Assembly (NCBI GenBank): GCA_964580655.1
Contig: CAZOMR010000095.1
Location: 1-11,636, forward strand
DNA: 11,636 bases
Direction: 5' to 3'
Source: CAZOMR01 sp964580655
GTDB taxonomy: Bacteria; RBG-13-61-14; CAZOMR01
Shown: in pieces, positions 1-6,929 of the stretch
How the letters are laid out: each line of letters begins with the position of its first letter
How positions within the stretch are numbered: position 1 is the first letter of the stretch
The notes under the pieces: model-generated
The model's database searches: none
What the model saw: the letters and a program-made list of their open reading frames with translations, nothing else
What the model was told of the DNA's origin: nothing
Translations under genes and position numbers: made by a program

Positions 1-25
1 TCTCAAGAGGAGCCGTATATTTCAT
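1..25 (-). CDS. Probable acyl-CoA dehydrogenase, first 8 codons only (cut by window edge)
   Basis: Reading the minus strand from an ATG at 25, the frame gives MKYTAPLE and then leaves the window. That beginning resembles the N-terminus of a large group of bacterial acyl-CoA dehydrogenases, which often start M-x-Y-x-A-P-L/V followed by a short helix. The family oxidises acyl-CoA to 2-enoyl-CoA with FAD. The ATG lies 77 bases after the stop of the acyl-CoA ligase, on the same strand, so it would be the fourth gene of the thiolase operon, and the predicted function fits that context. The ribosome binding site is weak (GGTGA, about 9 bases upstream). Eight residues cannot prove a family, so the call rests on pattern resemblance and context. 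Confidence 0.42.
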
Positions 26-66
26 GGATAGTCACCATTTATGTCGCACACCCTGCGGGATTCAGT

Positions 67-86
67 AGTTATCTGAAAGCATAACT
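67..86 (-). repeat. Small inverted repeat after the ligase gene
   Basis: AGTTAT (67-72) and ATAACT (81-86) form a perfect 6-bp inverted repeat around an 8-base loop, just past the ligase stop codon on the minus strand. There is no T-run after it on that strand, so an intrinsic terminator is unlikely. It could be an mRNA hairpin between the ligase and the following gene, or chance. Confidence 0.25.
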
Positions 87-102
87 GTCAAGACCTGCCC
101 CC

Positions 103-1701
103 TTATGCCAACCTGAAGACATTTTCGGCATCGGGGCTGAATTTATCTTTGAGTTCGCGGTCGAGTATTTTTTCAGATGATGACTTGGGCATATCCTGGA
201 CAAGTTGAATGTATGATGGAATGGAGTTTGCCTCAAGTTGCTTCTTGCATGCCTTTCTTATGGATTCCACATCCAGTTTTTTTCCAGGAAAAAGCATTAC
301 AGCCGCAACCAGGTCGCTCTCCCCGGGCGCCCCTGTCTCTGCCGGGATGCCGTATACGCAGACCTCCGAGATGTCCGGGTGTTCTCCGATGACCTTTTCA
401 ACATAATCCGGCTGGATGAAGTCTCCGTGCCGGCGCAGTTCCGTGCCCCTGCGGTAGTCGAAATAGAAGTTTCCGTTCTCGTCCGTGTGGCAGATGTCGC
501 CCAGGCGGAGCCATCCTCCACGCGTCTTCTCCTTTGACTCCTCATCCTTGCCAAGGTAGGTCACCTCGGTCTTTCCCTGCTTCATCCTGGAGATCAATTC
601 TCCCTGCACCCCAGGCGGGCATTCATTATCGTTCTCGTCCACCACCTTCATCTCCATGAACATCTCGAGCGGCTTTCCGAAGGACCCTACCGGCGCGAAT
701 CCCGGAGGATTATGCGCAAGGCCTCCTTCAACCGCGCCGTACCATTCATGGATATTGACATTAAAGCGCTTCTCGAAATCTTCCCAGATCGCACGCGGCG
801 TGCCCGCGCTGATCACCACGCGGACAGGGTTGTCCGCGTCATCCGGCTTTGGCGGCTCGTTGTATATCCCGGACATCATTCCTCCTAGCAGTGAAAAGCT
901 GGTGCAGGCATACTTCCTGCAGATGTCCCAGATTTTGCTCTTTGTGAATTTCTCGCTGAGCACCGCTGGAATCTCCTTTGCGATGGCCGGAAAGACCGTA
1001 ACCGCCTGGGCATTGCCGTGCGTGAGCGACAGGCCGGTATAGAGGATGTCGTCCGGCTGATACTTCCAGACAACCCCGCCCATCATCCCGTATATCCATA
1101 ACCGGTCGCCCTTGAGCACCACGCCCTTGGGGTCTCCGGTTGTGCCGGAGGTGAAGATTATCTGGCAGGGAAGCGATGGGTCATTAGCAATGAAACCATC
1201 AGGCGGGTCGGAAGAGGCTTCAGCAAGAAGGTCCGCAAGCACCGGATAGTCGGGATTCACGGGAACATTATGATGCCCCTTGTATCCTGCCGCTATGATC
1301 TTCAGGTCCTTTATATCCGGCAGAATCTCCAGGATGGCATCCAGGAATTCATCCATGACCAGTGCGCACTTTGCCTTTGAGTTTTTTATTATGAACTCCA
1401 GTTTGCCGCCCTTGTACCTCGGGTCAATCGGCACAGCTATTGCGCCGATCGTGGTTGCCGCAGTCAGGGCATAGATGAACTCAGGGTGGTTCCGCATCAG
1501 GAGCACAAATGTATCGCCCTTGCCGACCCCGTTTTTCCTGAGGATATTGGCCAGGCGGTTGGAGTTCTCGTACATATCCTGGTAGGTGATCCTCTCGTCG
1601 CTCAGGTCGGTATTCACGAATGTGAACGCGTGTTTGTCCGGGTCAACATTAGCTTTTCCCAGGAGATTGAAGAGATTGATATTAAATCGCGTGCTTTTCA
1701 T
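103..1701 (-). CDS. AMP-forming acyl-CoA ligase (CaiC-like, ANL superfamily)
   Basis: The protein is predicted to activate a carboxylic acid to its acyl-CoA through an acyl-adenylate, using ATP and releasing AMP and PPi, in the cytoplasm. At 532 residues it is full length for the family. Visible motifs are the phosphate-binding loop TSGTTGDPKG (184-193), the A5 motif YGAVEGG (320-326), A7 GWLRLGD (396-402), the A8 hinge region around RRGTELRRHGDF (417-428), and A10 near PKSSSEK with the catalytic Lys511. The hinge region lines up best with crotonobetaine/carnitine-CoA ligase (CaiC)-type enzymes, but the substrate is not readable. A10 has Ser-Glu where many relatives have Asn/Thr-Gly before the lysine. 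The ATG at 1701 has a clear GGAGGA ribosome site 9 bases upstream. The gene starts 19 bases after the nitroreductase stop and is third in its operon. Confidence 0.9.
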   Translation of the reverse strand: MKSTRFNINLFNLLGKANVDPDKHAFTFVNTDLSDERITYQDMYENSNRLANILRKNGVGKGDTFVLLMRNHPEFIYALTAATTIGAIAVPIDPRYKGGKLEFIIKNSKAKCALVMDEFLDAILEILPDIKDLKIIAAGYKGHHNVPVNPDYPVLADLLAEASSDPPDGFIANDPSLPCQIIFTSGTTGDPKGVVLKGDRLWIYGMMGGVVWKYQPDDILYTGLSLTHGNAQAVTVFPAIAKEIPAVLSEKFTKSKIWDICRKYACTSFSLLGGMMSGIYNEPPKPDDADNPVRVVISAGTPRAIWEDFEKRFNVNIHEWYGAVEGGLAHNPPGFAPVGSFGKPLEMFMEMKVVDENDNECPPGVQGELISRMKQGKTEVTYLGKDEESKEKTRGGWLRLGDICHTDENGNFYFDYRRGTELRRHGDFIQPDYVEKVIGEHPDISEVCVYGIPAETGAPGESDLVAAVMLFPGKKLDVESIRKACKKQLEANSIPSYIQLVQDMPKSSSEKILDRELKDKFSPDAENVFRLA

Positions 1702-1720
1702 GACAGGTAATCCTCCATTA

Positions 1721-2752
1721 TTATTCTGTACCGGTTTCTCCGGGGCCGAGCCATGTTATAGGGGTTTTCTCCCTGATAACTTCCTTGTCTTGAGTAACCC
1801 GGGGGTATCCGAGTGCTATTGAGGTCACAAGCTCGTATGGGTATTCAATGCCAAGCTTCTTCTTGAGCTTCCTGTTAATACTGAGCGGCTTCTTTATCAG
1901 GCCCACATAGCATGTTCCAAGCCCCAGTGAGTGTGCGGCCAGGACTATGTTCTGGGCCGCTATGCCGCAGTCGAGCCGATAGTCGCTTACGCCGCGCCTG
2001 TCAGCAAGCACCAGGATGACACACGGCGCATGATGAAAAAGACTGAGCCTGGACCCCTCTCGCATCAGAGCGTTTACAGCATAGATAGGCCGTATGTCCA
2101 TGTCCTGCGGGTTCCAAAGGCCGTAAAGATGAAGCATTGCCCGGACAGGAAATGGTCCCTCGCGATATGCCCTGGCAAGCATCTTCAACAGCCCCAGACA
2201 TGCATTCTCGATCTCCTCTATCAATGCCTTGTCGGAAATGACGATATACCTCAATGGCTGGTTGTTTCCAGCGGAAGGGCCGTAACGGCCAGCCTCAAGT
2301 ATTCGCTCGATCATCTCCCTCGGTACAGGGTTCTTCTTGAAGATGCGGTTGGAGCGTCTGCGAAATATCACCCGCTCGACCTCGGTAAGCTGATCCTGTA
2401 TCTCGGAGAATTTCTTTCCCTCTCCGAGCGGCTCCGGGGGCCTAAGTGGCCGATCAGGGGATTGGGACCGATATAAACCCTTATCTATAATGACCGAGCC
2501 CTCCACCTTTATCGCGTCCTCGGGGCAGACCGCTATGCAGTCCCTGCATGCAAAGCATGAAGCCTCCATGTTCTTTCCCATGCGCATGCACACCACTGGC
2601 ACAGCCTTTTTGGCCTTGATCTCCAGCGCACCCAGCGGACAGATGCTGACGCACAAACCGCAACCATTGCATTTCTCATTGTCAATGATCGGCTTGCCAG
2701 CTTTCCCCGCTGGCGCGATCACCGCGCCGTATCCCCTTTTCGCCACTTTCAA
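1721..2752 (-). CDS. Two-[4Fe-4S] ferredoxin domain fused to a nitroreductase-family flavoprotein
   Basis: This is a 343-residue fusion. An N-terminal ferredoxin part carries two CxxCxxCxxxCP motifs (Cys28/31/34/38 and Cys66/69/72/76), with an extra Cys55 between them. A nitroreductase-type FMN domain runs from about residue 125 to the end, with the typical RRRSNR start (131-136), a GRYGPSAGNNQP segment (about 154-165) and a late GTCYVG motif. Known relatives take electrons from ferredoxin or NAD(P)H and reduce small organic or flavin substrates; the substrate here is unknown. It sits between the thiolase and the acyl-CoA ligase. The longest frame starts at a TTG at 2752 that overlaps the thiolase stop (TTGA). 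A GTG two codons later (2746) has better spacing (7 bases) from the AAAGGG upstream and may be the real start. No ATG is available before the first cluster. Confidence 0.88.
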   Translation of the reverse strand: MKVAKRGYGAVIAPAGKAGKPIIDNEKCNGCGLCVSICPLGALEIKAKKAVPVVCMRMGKNMEASCFACRDCIAVCPEDAIKVEGSVIIDKGLYRSQSPDRPLRPPEPLGEGKKFSEIQDQLTEVERVIFRRRSNRIFKKNPVPREMIERILEAGRYGPSAGNNQPLRYIVISDKALIEEIENACLGLLKMLARAYREGPFPVRAMLHLYGLWNPQDMDIRPIYAVNALMREGSRLSLFHHAPCVILVLADRRGVSDYRLDCGIAAQNIVLAAHSLGLGTCYVGLIKKPLSINRKLKKKLGIEYPYELVTSIALGYPRVTQDKEVIREKTPITWLGPGETGTE

Positions 2753-3984
2753 ACCCTTTCAAGAATGGTTATATTCAGCGCGGCCTCCTCCAGGCCGATG
2801 TTGCCGCCGCCGTTCTCTGCCAGGCCGATCCTTGCACCTTCCACCTGCCTCCCTCCAGCCTCGCCTCGCAACTGCCATACTATCTCTGTTATCTGGGCCA
2901 CGCCGGTAGCTCCGACAGGATGGCCCTTGGACTCCAGGCCCCCTGAAGGATTGACCGGTATCTTTCCTCCCAGCGCAGTGTTGCCAGCCTCCGAGAAAGG
3001 CCCGCCCTCACCCACGGGACAGAACTTCATGTTCTCCAGTGCACGAAGCTCCCCAAACGCAGTAGCATCATGCACCTCCGCTACATCAATGTCCATGGGG
3101 CCCAGCCCTGCCATCTCGTAAGCCTTCTCCGCCATTATCTCGCCGATGTCGGTATCCTCCGTGCCTCTGTCGCGGCCGGATGCCTGCACCACAGCGCGCA
3201 CCTTGACCGGCTTTTCAGCCCCGATCCTCTTCAGCGCATCCCCGGAACACAAAACCGCCGCGGCCGCACCGTCTCCCACGGGAGCGCACATAGGCCGGGT
3301 CAAAGGGTATGAGACCTCTGGTGCGGAAAGTATCTCATCCACTGTCATTGGCTTTTGATACTGCGAATAGGGATTGAGCGCGCTGTTGTTATGATTCTTT
3401 GAGCTGATCACGGCTAGCTGGCGCTGTGTGGTCCCGTATTTTTGCATGTGCCAGCGTGTTGCCATGGCATAGACATCCATGAACAGACTGCGCTTGCTAG
3501 CGCCCTCGCTTTTTGACCCTGCTTTCTTTGCCGCGTCTTTTGCGCTCTTCTTCGCCATCTTCTTGAATGTCTCAAGCACCTCCTGGTCCATGGAAGCGGA
3601 AAAAAGGGCCAGCCGCTTGTCCCGGTCCTCAAGATACATCTTCTCCATGCCCATGGCGAGACCCACATCATGTAGCCCGAGTGCTATGTCCATCCATGTG
3701 ATCATAAAGCCCGAGGCCGATGACGCGCACGCGTTCTCGATGTTGAAGACCGGCAGACCCCCGATGCCCATGGCCCGTAGCACCACCTGCCCGCGAATGG
3801 ACTCCTGGCCGGTTGCTATCCCGGCATAGGCATTGCCCACGCTCGCGACCTCCAGTTGGCTCTTTTCAATGCCAGCATGCTTCAAGGCCCCCTCTACCGC
3901 CTCACGGGCCAGAGATTTCAATCCTTTATCAGGGAATTTGCCGAACCGTGTCATACCTACCCCGATCACATATACATCCCTCAT
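2749..3984 (-). CDS. SCP2-type thiolase (acetyl-CoA acetyltransferase family)
   Basis: At 411 residues this is a full-length thiolase-fold enzyme, expected to catalyse thiolytic cleavage or Claisen condensation of acyl-CoAs in the cytoplasm. The nucleophile is Cys86 in NACASSASG. Other motifs are EVHDATAF (303-310), NPSGGLESKGHPVGATG (345-361, His355) and the C-terminal ENGGGNIG (390-397). The last part of the protein closely follows the pattern of the human SCP2 thiolase domain. In SCP2 thiolases an acid/base cysteine is usually in an HDCF motif; here the equivalent is HDAT, and the C-terminal CxG of classical thiolases is also absent. A Lys/Ala-rich stretch (141-165) is unusual. The usual small OB-fold/zinc-ribbon partner (DUF35) is not next door. 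The ATG at 3984 has an AAGGAGT ribosome site and it is the first gene of the operon. Confidence 0.92.
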   Translation of the reverse strand: MRDVYVIGVGMTRFGKFPDKGLKSLAREAVEGALKHAGIEKSQLEVASVGNAYAGIATGQESIRGQVVLRAMGIGGLPVFNIENACASSASGFMITWMDIALGLHDVGLAMGMEKMYLEDRDKRLALFSASMDQEVLETFKKMAKKSAKDAAKKAGSKSEGASKRSLFMDVYAMATRWHMQKYGTTQRQLAVISSKNHNNSALNPYSQYQKPMTVDEILSAPEVSYPLTRPMCAPVGDGAAAAVLCSGDALKRIGAEKPVKVRAVVQASGRDRGTEDTDIGEIMAEKAYEMAGLGPMDIDVAEVHDATAFGELRALENMKFCPVGEGGPFSEAGNTALGGKIPVNPSGGLESKGHPVGATGVAQITEIVWQLRGEAGGRQVEGARIGLAENGGGNIGLEEAALNITILERV

Positions 3985-4017
3985 CGGTACTCCTTTCTAC
4001 CCCAAAATGCTCAATCA

Positions 4018-4046
4018 ATTATAAGAATAACTCAAAATTGTTTCAA
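4018..4046 (-). promoter_or_regulatory. Candidate sigma70 promoter of the thiolase operon
   Basis: On the minus strand TTGAAA (4041-4046) and TATAAT (4018-4023) are separated by exactly 17 bases. The -35 has one mismatch to consensus and the -10 has none. Transcription would begin near 4011, giving a leader of roughly 27 bases with the thiolase ribosome site. The assignment comes from sequence match only. Confidence 0.65.
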
Positions 4047-4060
4047 CCAAAAAATTGGTT
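4045..4060. promoter_or_regulatory. Inverted repeat AACCAA-N4-TTGGTT, candidate operator
   Basis: Perfect 6-bp arms (4045-4050 and 4055-4060) surround an AAAA centre. The left arm overlaps the -35 box of the minus-strand promoter by two bases, a position where a repressor would block RNA polymerase. Acyl-CoA operons are often controlled by TetR- or FadR-type repressors that bind such repeats, but no regulator gene is present in the window. Confidence 0.4.
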
Positions 4061-4113
4061 TTCTTGAAAAGTGATAGATTCAGATACTGATATTGTTCAG
4101 GGCATGTCCAGGC

Positions 4114-4140
4114 TTGACAAGTGAGCCATGCGGATATAAT
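4114..4140 (+). promoter_or_regulatory. Candidate sigma70 promoter of the GGDEF-dapA-dapB operon
   Basis: TTGACA (4114-4119) and TATAAT (4135-4140) both match consensus exactly, but the spacer is only 15 bases, shorter than the optimal 17. The predicted start near 4147 leaves a leader of about 33 bases before the cyclase ATG. The short spacer may make it dependent on an activator that distorts DNA, or simply weaker. GGCT and AGCC (4111-4114 and 4124-4127) flank part of it. Confidence 0.5.
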
Positions 4141-4179
4141 CTTTAGAGGGATTCTGCAGGGACATAAGGTTCAAGAAAG

Positions 4180-5097
4180 ATGCCGCGATCTGCACTAATA
4201 ATAGACGATGACAATAAAATCCGGGCTGAGGTCAAGCGCTATTTGAACCAGGCAGGTCTGTTTGATCAATACTATGAGGCCACGGACGGGATTGAAGGTT
4301 TCAAGATATTGCTCAACAAGGATGTTGACTTGATTCTTTGCGATGTGGTGATGCCTGGGATTGACGGCTTCAAGTTTCTTAGCATGAAGAAGGCAAGGCC
4401 TGAGTTTAACGATGTGCCTGTGATAATGCTGACAGGGGCAGAGGATGTCAAGCTGAAGATCAAGGGCCTGGAGCAGGGCGCAAGCGATTACATCACGAAG
4501 CCGTTTGACCCGGGAGAGTTGATTGCAAGGGTGCGGGTGCATTTCAAGATCAAGGCGCTTCAGGAGGAGCTCAGAGCCACTAACCGGAGACTGGAAGAGC
4601 TCAGCAACACCGACGGCCTGACCAAGCTATACAATCGCCGTTATTTCATGGAGCTTCTGGAGCTCGAATTCCAGCGGGCCCAGCGCTACGATTCCAGCAT
4701 GGCGTTTGTCATGATTGACATTGACCACTTCAAGGATTTCAACGACACCTATGGTCACCTGCTTGGTGATAAAATCCTTATAGAGATTTCCAGTATTCTC
4801 CAGGAGAACCTGCGTGTGCACGACATGGTAGGCCGCTACGGAGGCGAGGAATTCGCCCTGCTTACCCCTGAGACCGATGATCGCGGCGCGCTTGTTGTGG
4901 CGGAAAGATACAGGCGCCGGATAGAAGATTTTGTCCTGGTAGAAGAAGACAAGCATCTCAAGGTCACGATCAGCCTGGGCATTGCATTTTATCCGCATCC
5001 AGAGATCAACTCGGTGGACGACCTGATTCGTCTGGCGGACAACGCGCTTTACAAGGCAAAGCGCAATGGACGCAATCGCGTCGAGATGTCCGATTAG
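4180..5097 (+). CDS. Response regulator with diguanylate cyclase output (REC-GGDEF, PleD/WspR-like)
   Basis: The 305-residue protein has a receiver domain (about 3-122) joined by a short helical linker (123-142) to a GGDEF domain (143-305). It should make c-di-GMP from two GTP when phosphorylated and dimerised. The receiver shows the acidic pocket DDD (9-11), phospho-acceptor Asp55, Thr85 and Lys107 in YITKPFD. The cyclase shows NTDGLTKLYNRR (143-154), metal-binding Asp180 in the MIDIDHFKDFND segment and an intact GGEEF (221-225). Arg212-x-x-Asp215, at the standard distance before it, is the inhibitory I-site, so product feedback is expected. No sensor kinase is nearby. It stops 23 bases before dapA on the same strand and probably shares its transcript. 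The ATG at 4180 is preceded by AAGG about 10 bases away. Confidence 0.93.
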   Translation: MPRSALIIDDDNKIRAEVKRYLNQAGLFDQYYEATDGIEGFKILLNKDVDLILCDVVMPGIDGFKFLSMKKARPEFNDVPVIMLTGAEDVKLKIKGLEQGASDYITKPFDPGELIARVRVHFKIKALQEELRATNRRLEELSNTDGLTKLYNRRYFMELLELEFQRAQRYDSSMAFVMIDIDHFKDFNDTYGHLLGDKILIEISSILQENLRVHDMVGRYGGEEFALLTPETDDRGALVVAERYRRRIEDFVLVEEDKHLKVTISLGIAFYPHPEINSVDDLIRLADNALYKAKRNGRNRVEMSD

Positions 5098-5120
5098 CGG
5101 CCCAGAAAGGAAAACTTTTT

Positions 5121-5996
5121 ATGCTTGAAGGATCAATGGTGGCTCTTGTCACTCCGTTTAAAAACGGCGAGATTGATGAGCCTGCGCTTAAGAGGCTTGT
5201 GGAATTTCAGATCAAAAACGGGATTCTTGGCCTGATCCCCTGTGGCACTACCGGCGAGTCCGCCACCTTGAGTCACGAGGAGCACCACCGGGTGATAGAG
5301 ATTGTGATCAATGCCGCGAAAAAGCGTGTCCCGGTAGTCGCTGGCACCGGGTCCAATTCCACAGATGAAGCTGTCTCCCTTACAATTCACGCGCAGAAAG
5401 CCGGGGCCGATGCGGCACTGCTCATCACGCCTTACTATAACCGGCCTAGCCAGGAAGGGCTATACCAGCATTTCCGTGCCGTGGCTAAAGCCGTGGACAT
5501 TCCCATTATCCTTTACAATGTGCCGTCGCGCACCGGTGTCAACATGAGCCCGGAAACTGTAGGCCGTCTGAGCAAGATAGAGAACATAGTCGGACTTAAG
5601 GATGCGGCCGGGAATCTTCGCCAGACTGCGGCCACCATAGCGGCCTCGCGCAAAGGATTCAAGGTTCTGACAGGGGATGACCATCTATACCTCCCGCTCC
5701 TCTCAATAGGCGGATGCGGGGGCATCTGCGTAGTCGCAAACATCGCGCCGAGAGAGACCGCCCAGCTTTATAAGGCCTACAAGAAGAAGGACTGGAATAA
5801 GGCCCGCAGGTTGCACTATAAGCTTCAGATACTGAACGATGTGCTTTACCTTGAGACAAATCCAATTCCGATAAAATGGGCAATGCACCGCATGGGCTTG
5901 ATCTCCGATGAAATCCGCCTTCCTCTCACGCCGCTGAAAAAGAATTTCCGGCCTCAACTGTCTGCGGCAATGCGCAAGTTCGGCCTGATAAGGTAA
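5121..5996 (+). CDS. dapA: 4-hydroxy-tetrahydrodipicolinate synthase
   Basis: DapA condenses pyruvate with aspartate-semialdehyde, the first committed step to diaminopimelate and lysine, as a cytoplasmic (beta/alpha)8 barrel. The protein has 291 residues, the normal length. Signature residues are visible: GTTGESATL (42-50, with Thr43/Thr44), YYNRPSQEG (105-113), Tyr132 and Arg137 in YNVPSRTG, and the Schiff-base Lys160 in GLKDAAG. The final 40 residues keep the usual C-terminal helices. The ATG at 5121 has AAAGG 10 bases upstream. dapB begins 4 bases after the stop codon, so the two are clearly cotranscribed. No lysine riboswitch fits in the 23-base gap before dapA or in the short leader of the operon. 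Confidence 0.96.
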   Translation: MLEGSMVALVTPFKNGEIDEPALKRLVEFQIKNGILGLIPCGTTGESATLSHEEHHRVIEIVINAAKKRVPVVAGTGSNSTDEAVSLTIHAQKAGADAALLITPYYNRPSQEGLYQHFRAVAKAVDIPIILYNVPSRTGVNMSPETVGRLSKIENIVGLKDAAGNLRQTAATIAASRKGFKVLTGDDHLYLPLLSIGGCGGICVVANIAPRETAQLYKAYKKKDWNKARRLHYKLQILNDVLYLETNPIPIKWAMHRMGLISDEIRLPLTPLKKNFRPQLSAAMRKFGLIR

Positions 5997-6000
5997 GAAC

Positions 6001-6804
6001 ATGATTACGGCAATTGTCATTGGTGCCGGGGGAAGAATGGGTCAGCGTCTTGTAAGCGCAGTGGCTCAGGCCAAGGATTTCACACTTGTCGGTGCCGTGG
6101 AAAAGCCGGAACACGCTGACCTCGGCAAGGATGCAGGAATCGTGGCCGGAATAGGCGAGGCCGGGACAATCATCTCGCCCCGGCTGGAACCACTGTTGTC
6201 GGATGCACAGGTCATCCTGGATTTCACTGCACCGGCGTCCACTCTTTCACACCTTCAGGTGGCCGCGGCTCATGATGTGGCCGTGGTGATCGGCACTACC
6301 GGCCTGTCTCCGGAAGAGAGTGAAAGGATTAAATCCCTTGCGAGCAGAATTCCCATTCTTATTGCTCCGAACATGAGCACAGGCGTTAACCTCATGTTCT
6401 ACCTGGTAAAGAAGGCGGCCCAGGTGCTGGGAGGAGATTTTGACCTTGAGGTGACAGAGACCCACCATCGGCTTAAAAAGGATGCTCCATCCGGGACAGC
6501 GCTTCGCCTTGCGGAGATCCTGGCGGATGCCCGTGGCTTGCGTGTTGAAAAAGCGGCGCGCTATCATCGCCAGGGCATGATAGGCGAGAGGGACAGAAAT
6601 GAAATCGGGATTCAAAGTCTGCGTGCCGGAGACATCGTGGGCGAGCATACAGTGCTCATGGCCGGACCGGGTGAGAGGCTTGAGATTACACATCGCGCGC
6701 ACTCCCGTGACACATTCGCGCATGGAGCTTTACGGGCCGCACGATGGCTGGTCGAACAAGGACCCGGTCTTTACACCATGCAGGAATTCCTTGACCTGAG
6801 TTAG
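6001..6804 (+). CDS. dapB: 4-hydroxy-tetrahydrodipicolinate reductase
   Basis: DapB reduces the DapA product to tetrahydrodipicolinate with NAD(P)H. At 267 residues it has the standard length. The N-terminal Rossmann fold carries GAGGRMG (8-14), with Glu34 at the cofactor-discriminating position and Lys35 next to it. DFTAPAST (74-81) and GTTGLS (98-103) follow. The substrate domain has APNMSTGVN (122-130), the catalytic His155-His156, Lys160 and DAPSGTA (161-167). The C-terminal stretch GEHTVLMAG through ITHRAHSRDTFAHGA is also conserved. The ATG lies 4 bases after dapA, and the AAGG in the last codons of dapA acts as ribosome site. The later genes of the pathway are not in the window. Confidence 0.96.
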   Translation: MITAIVIGAGGRMGQRLVSAVAQAKDFTLVGAVEKPEHADLGKDAGIVAGIGEAGTIISPRLEPLLSDAQVILDFTAPASTLSHLQVAAAHDVAVVIGTTGLSPEESERIKSLASRIPILIAPNMSTGVNLMFYLVKKAAQVLGGDFDLEVTETHHRLKKDAPSGTALRLAEILADARGLRVEKAARYHRQGMIGERDRNEIGIQSLRAGDIVGEHTVLMAGPGERLEITHRAHSRDTFAHGALRAARWLVEQGPGLYTMQEFLDLS

Positions 6805-6818
6805 GTAAAGACATGTCT

Positions 6819-6833
6819 CTTGACAGCGTCAAG
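6819..6833. repeat. Perfect palindrome CTTGAC-AGC-GTCAAG downstream of dapB
   Basis: Six-bp arms are separated by three bases, 14 bases after the dapB stop. The left arm contains the -35 box TTGACA of the candidate promoter for the next gene, so an operator is the preferred reading. It could also form a short RNA hairpin, but no T-run follows, which argues against an intrinsic terminator for the dap operon. Confidence 0.4.
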
Positions 6834-6849
6834 CCAGCGGTGTTACCAT
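6820..6849 (+). promoter_or_regulatory. Candidate promoter of the exported unknown protein
   Basis: A perfect TTGACA (6820-6825) is followed after 18 bases by TACCAT (6844-6849), which matches 4 of 6 consensus bases and is preceded by TGT (6841-6843), giving an extended -10. The predicted start near 6856 leaves about 75-90 bases of leader. The leader contains a 12-codon frame (6869-6907, ATG to TAA) with an AGGG four bases before it. Whether it is translated cannot be told. Confidence 0.35.
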
Positions 6850-6929
6850 CATTTCAAATTCAGGGTGCATGCTTTTCAATGAAAGAGCGCAGAGAAAATT
6901 TATGTAATCGCTGAACCCGCTGTGGGAAT

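Noticed and set aside
141..145. Frameshift in the acyl-CoA ligase near its C-terminus, suggested by an overlapping plus-strand frame
   Set aside because: The minus-strand frame continues intact through the A10 lysine motif to a normal stop, and the overlapping frame is only a shadow.
1931..2476. 181-codon open frame on the plus strand
   Set aside because: It is antisense to the nitroreductase domain, with no family features.
5098..5120. Lysine riboswitch before dapA
   Set aside because: The gap is 23 bases and the operon leader is about 33 bases, far too short for a lysine riboswitch of roughly 170 bases.
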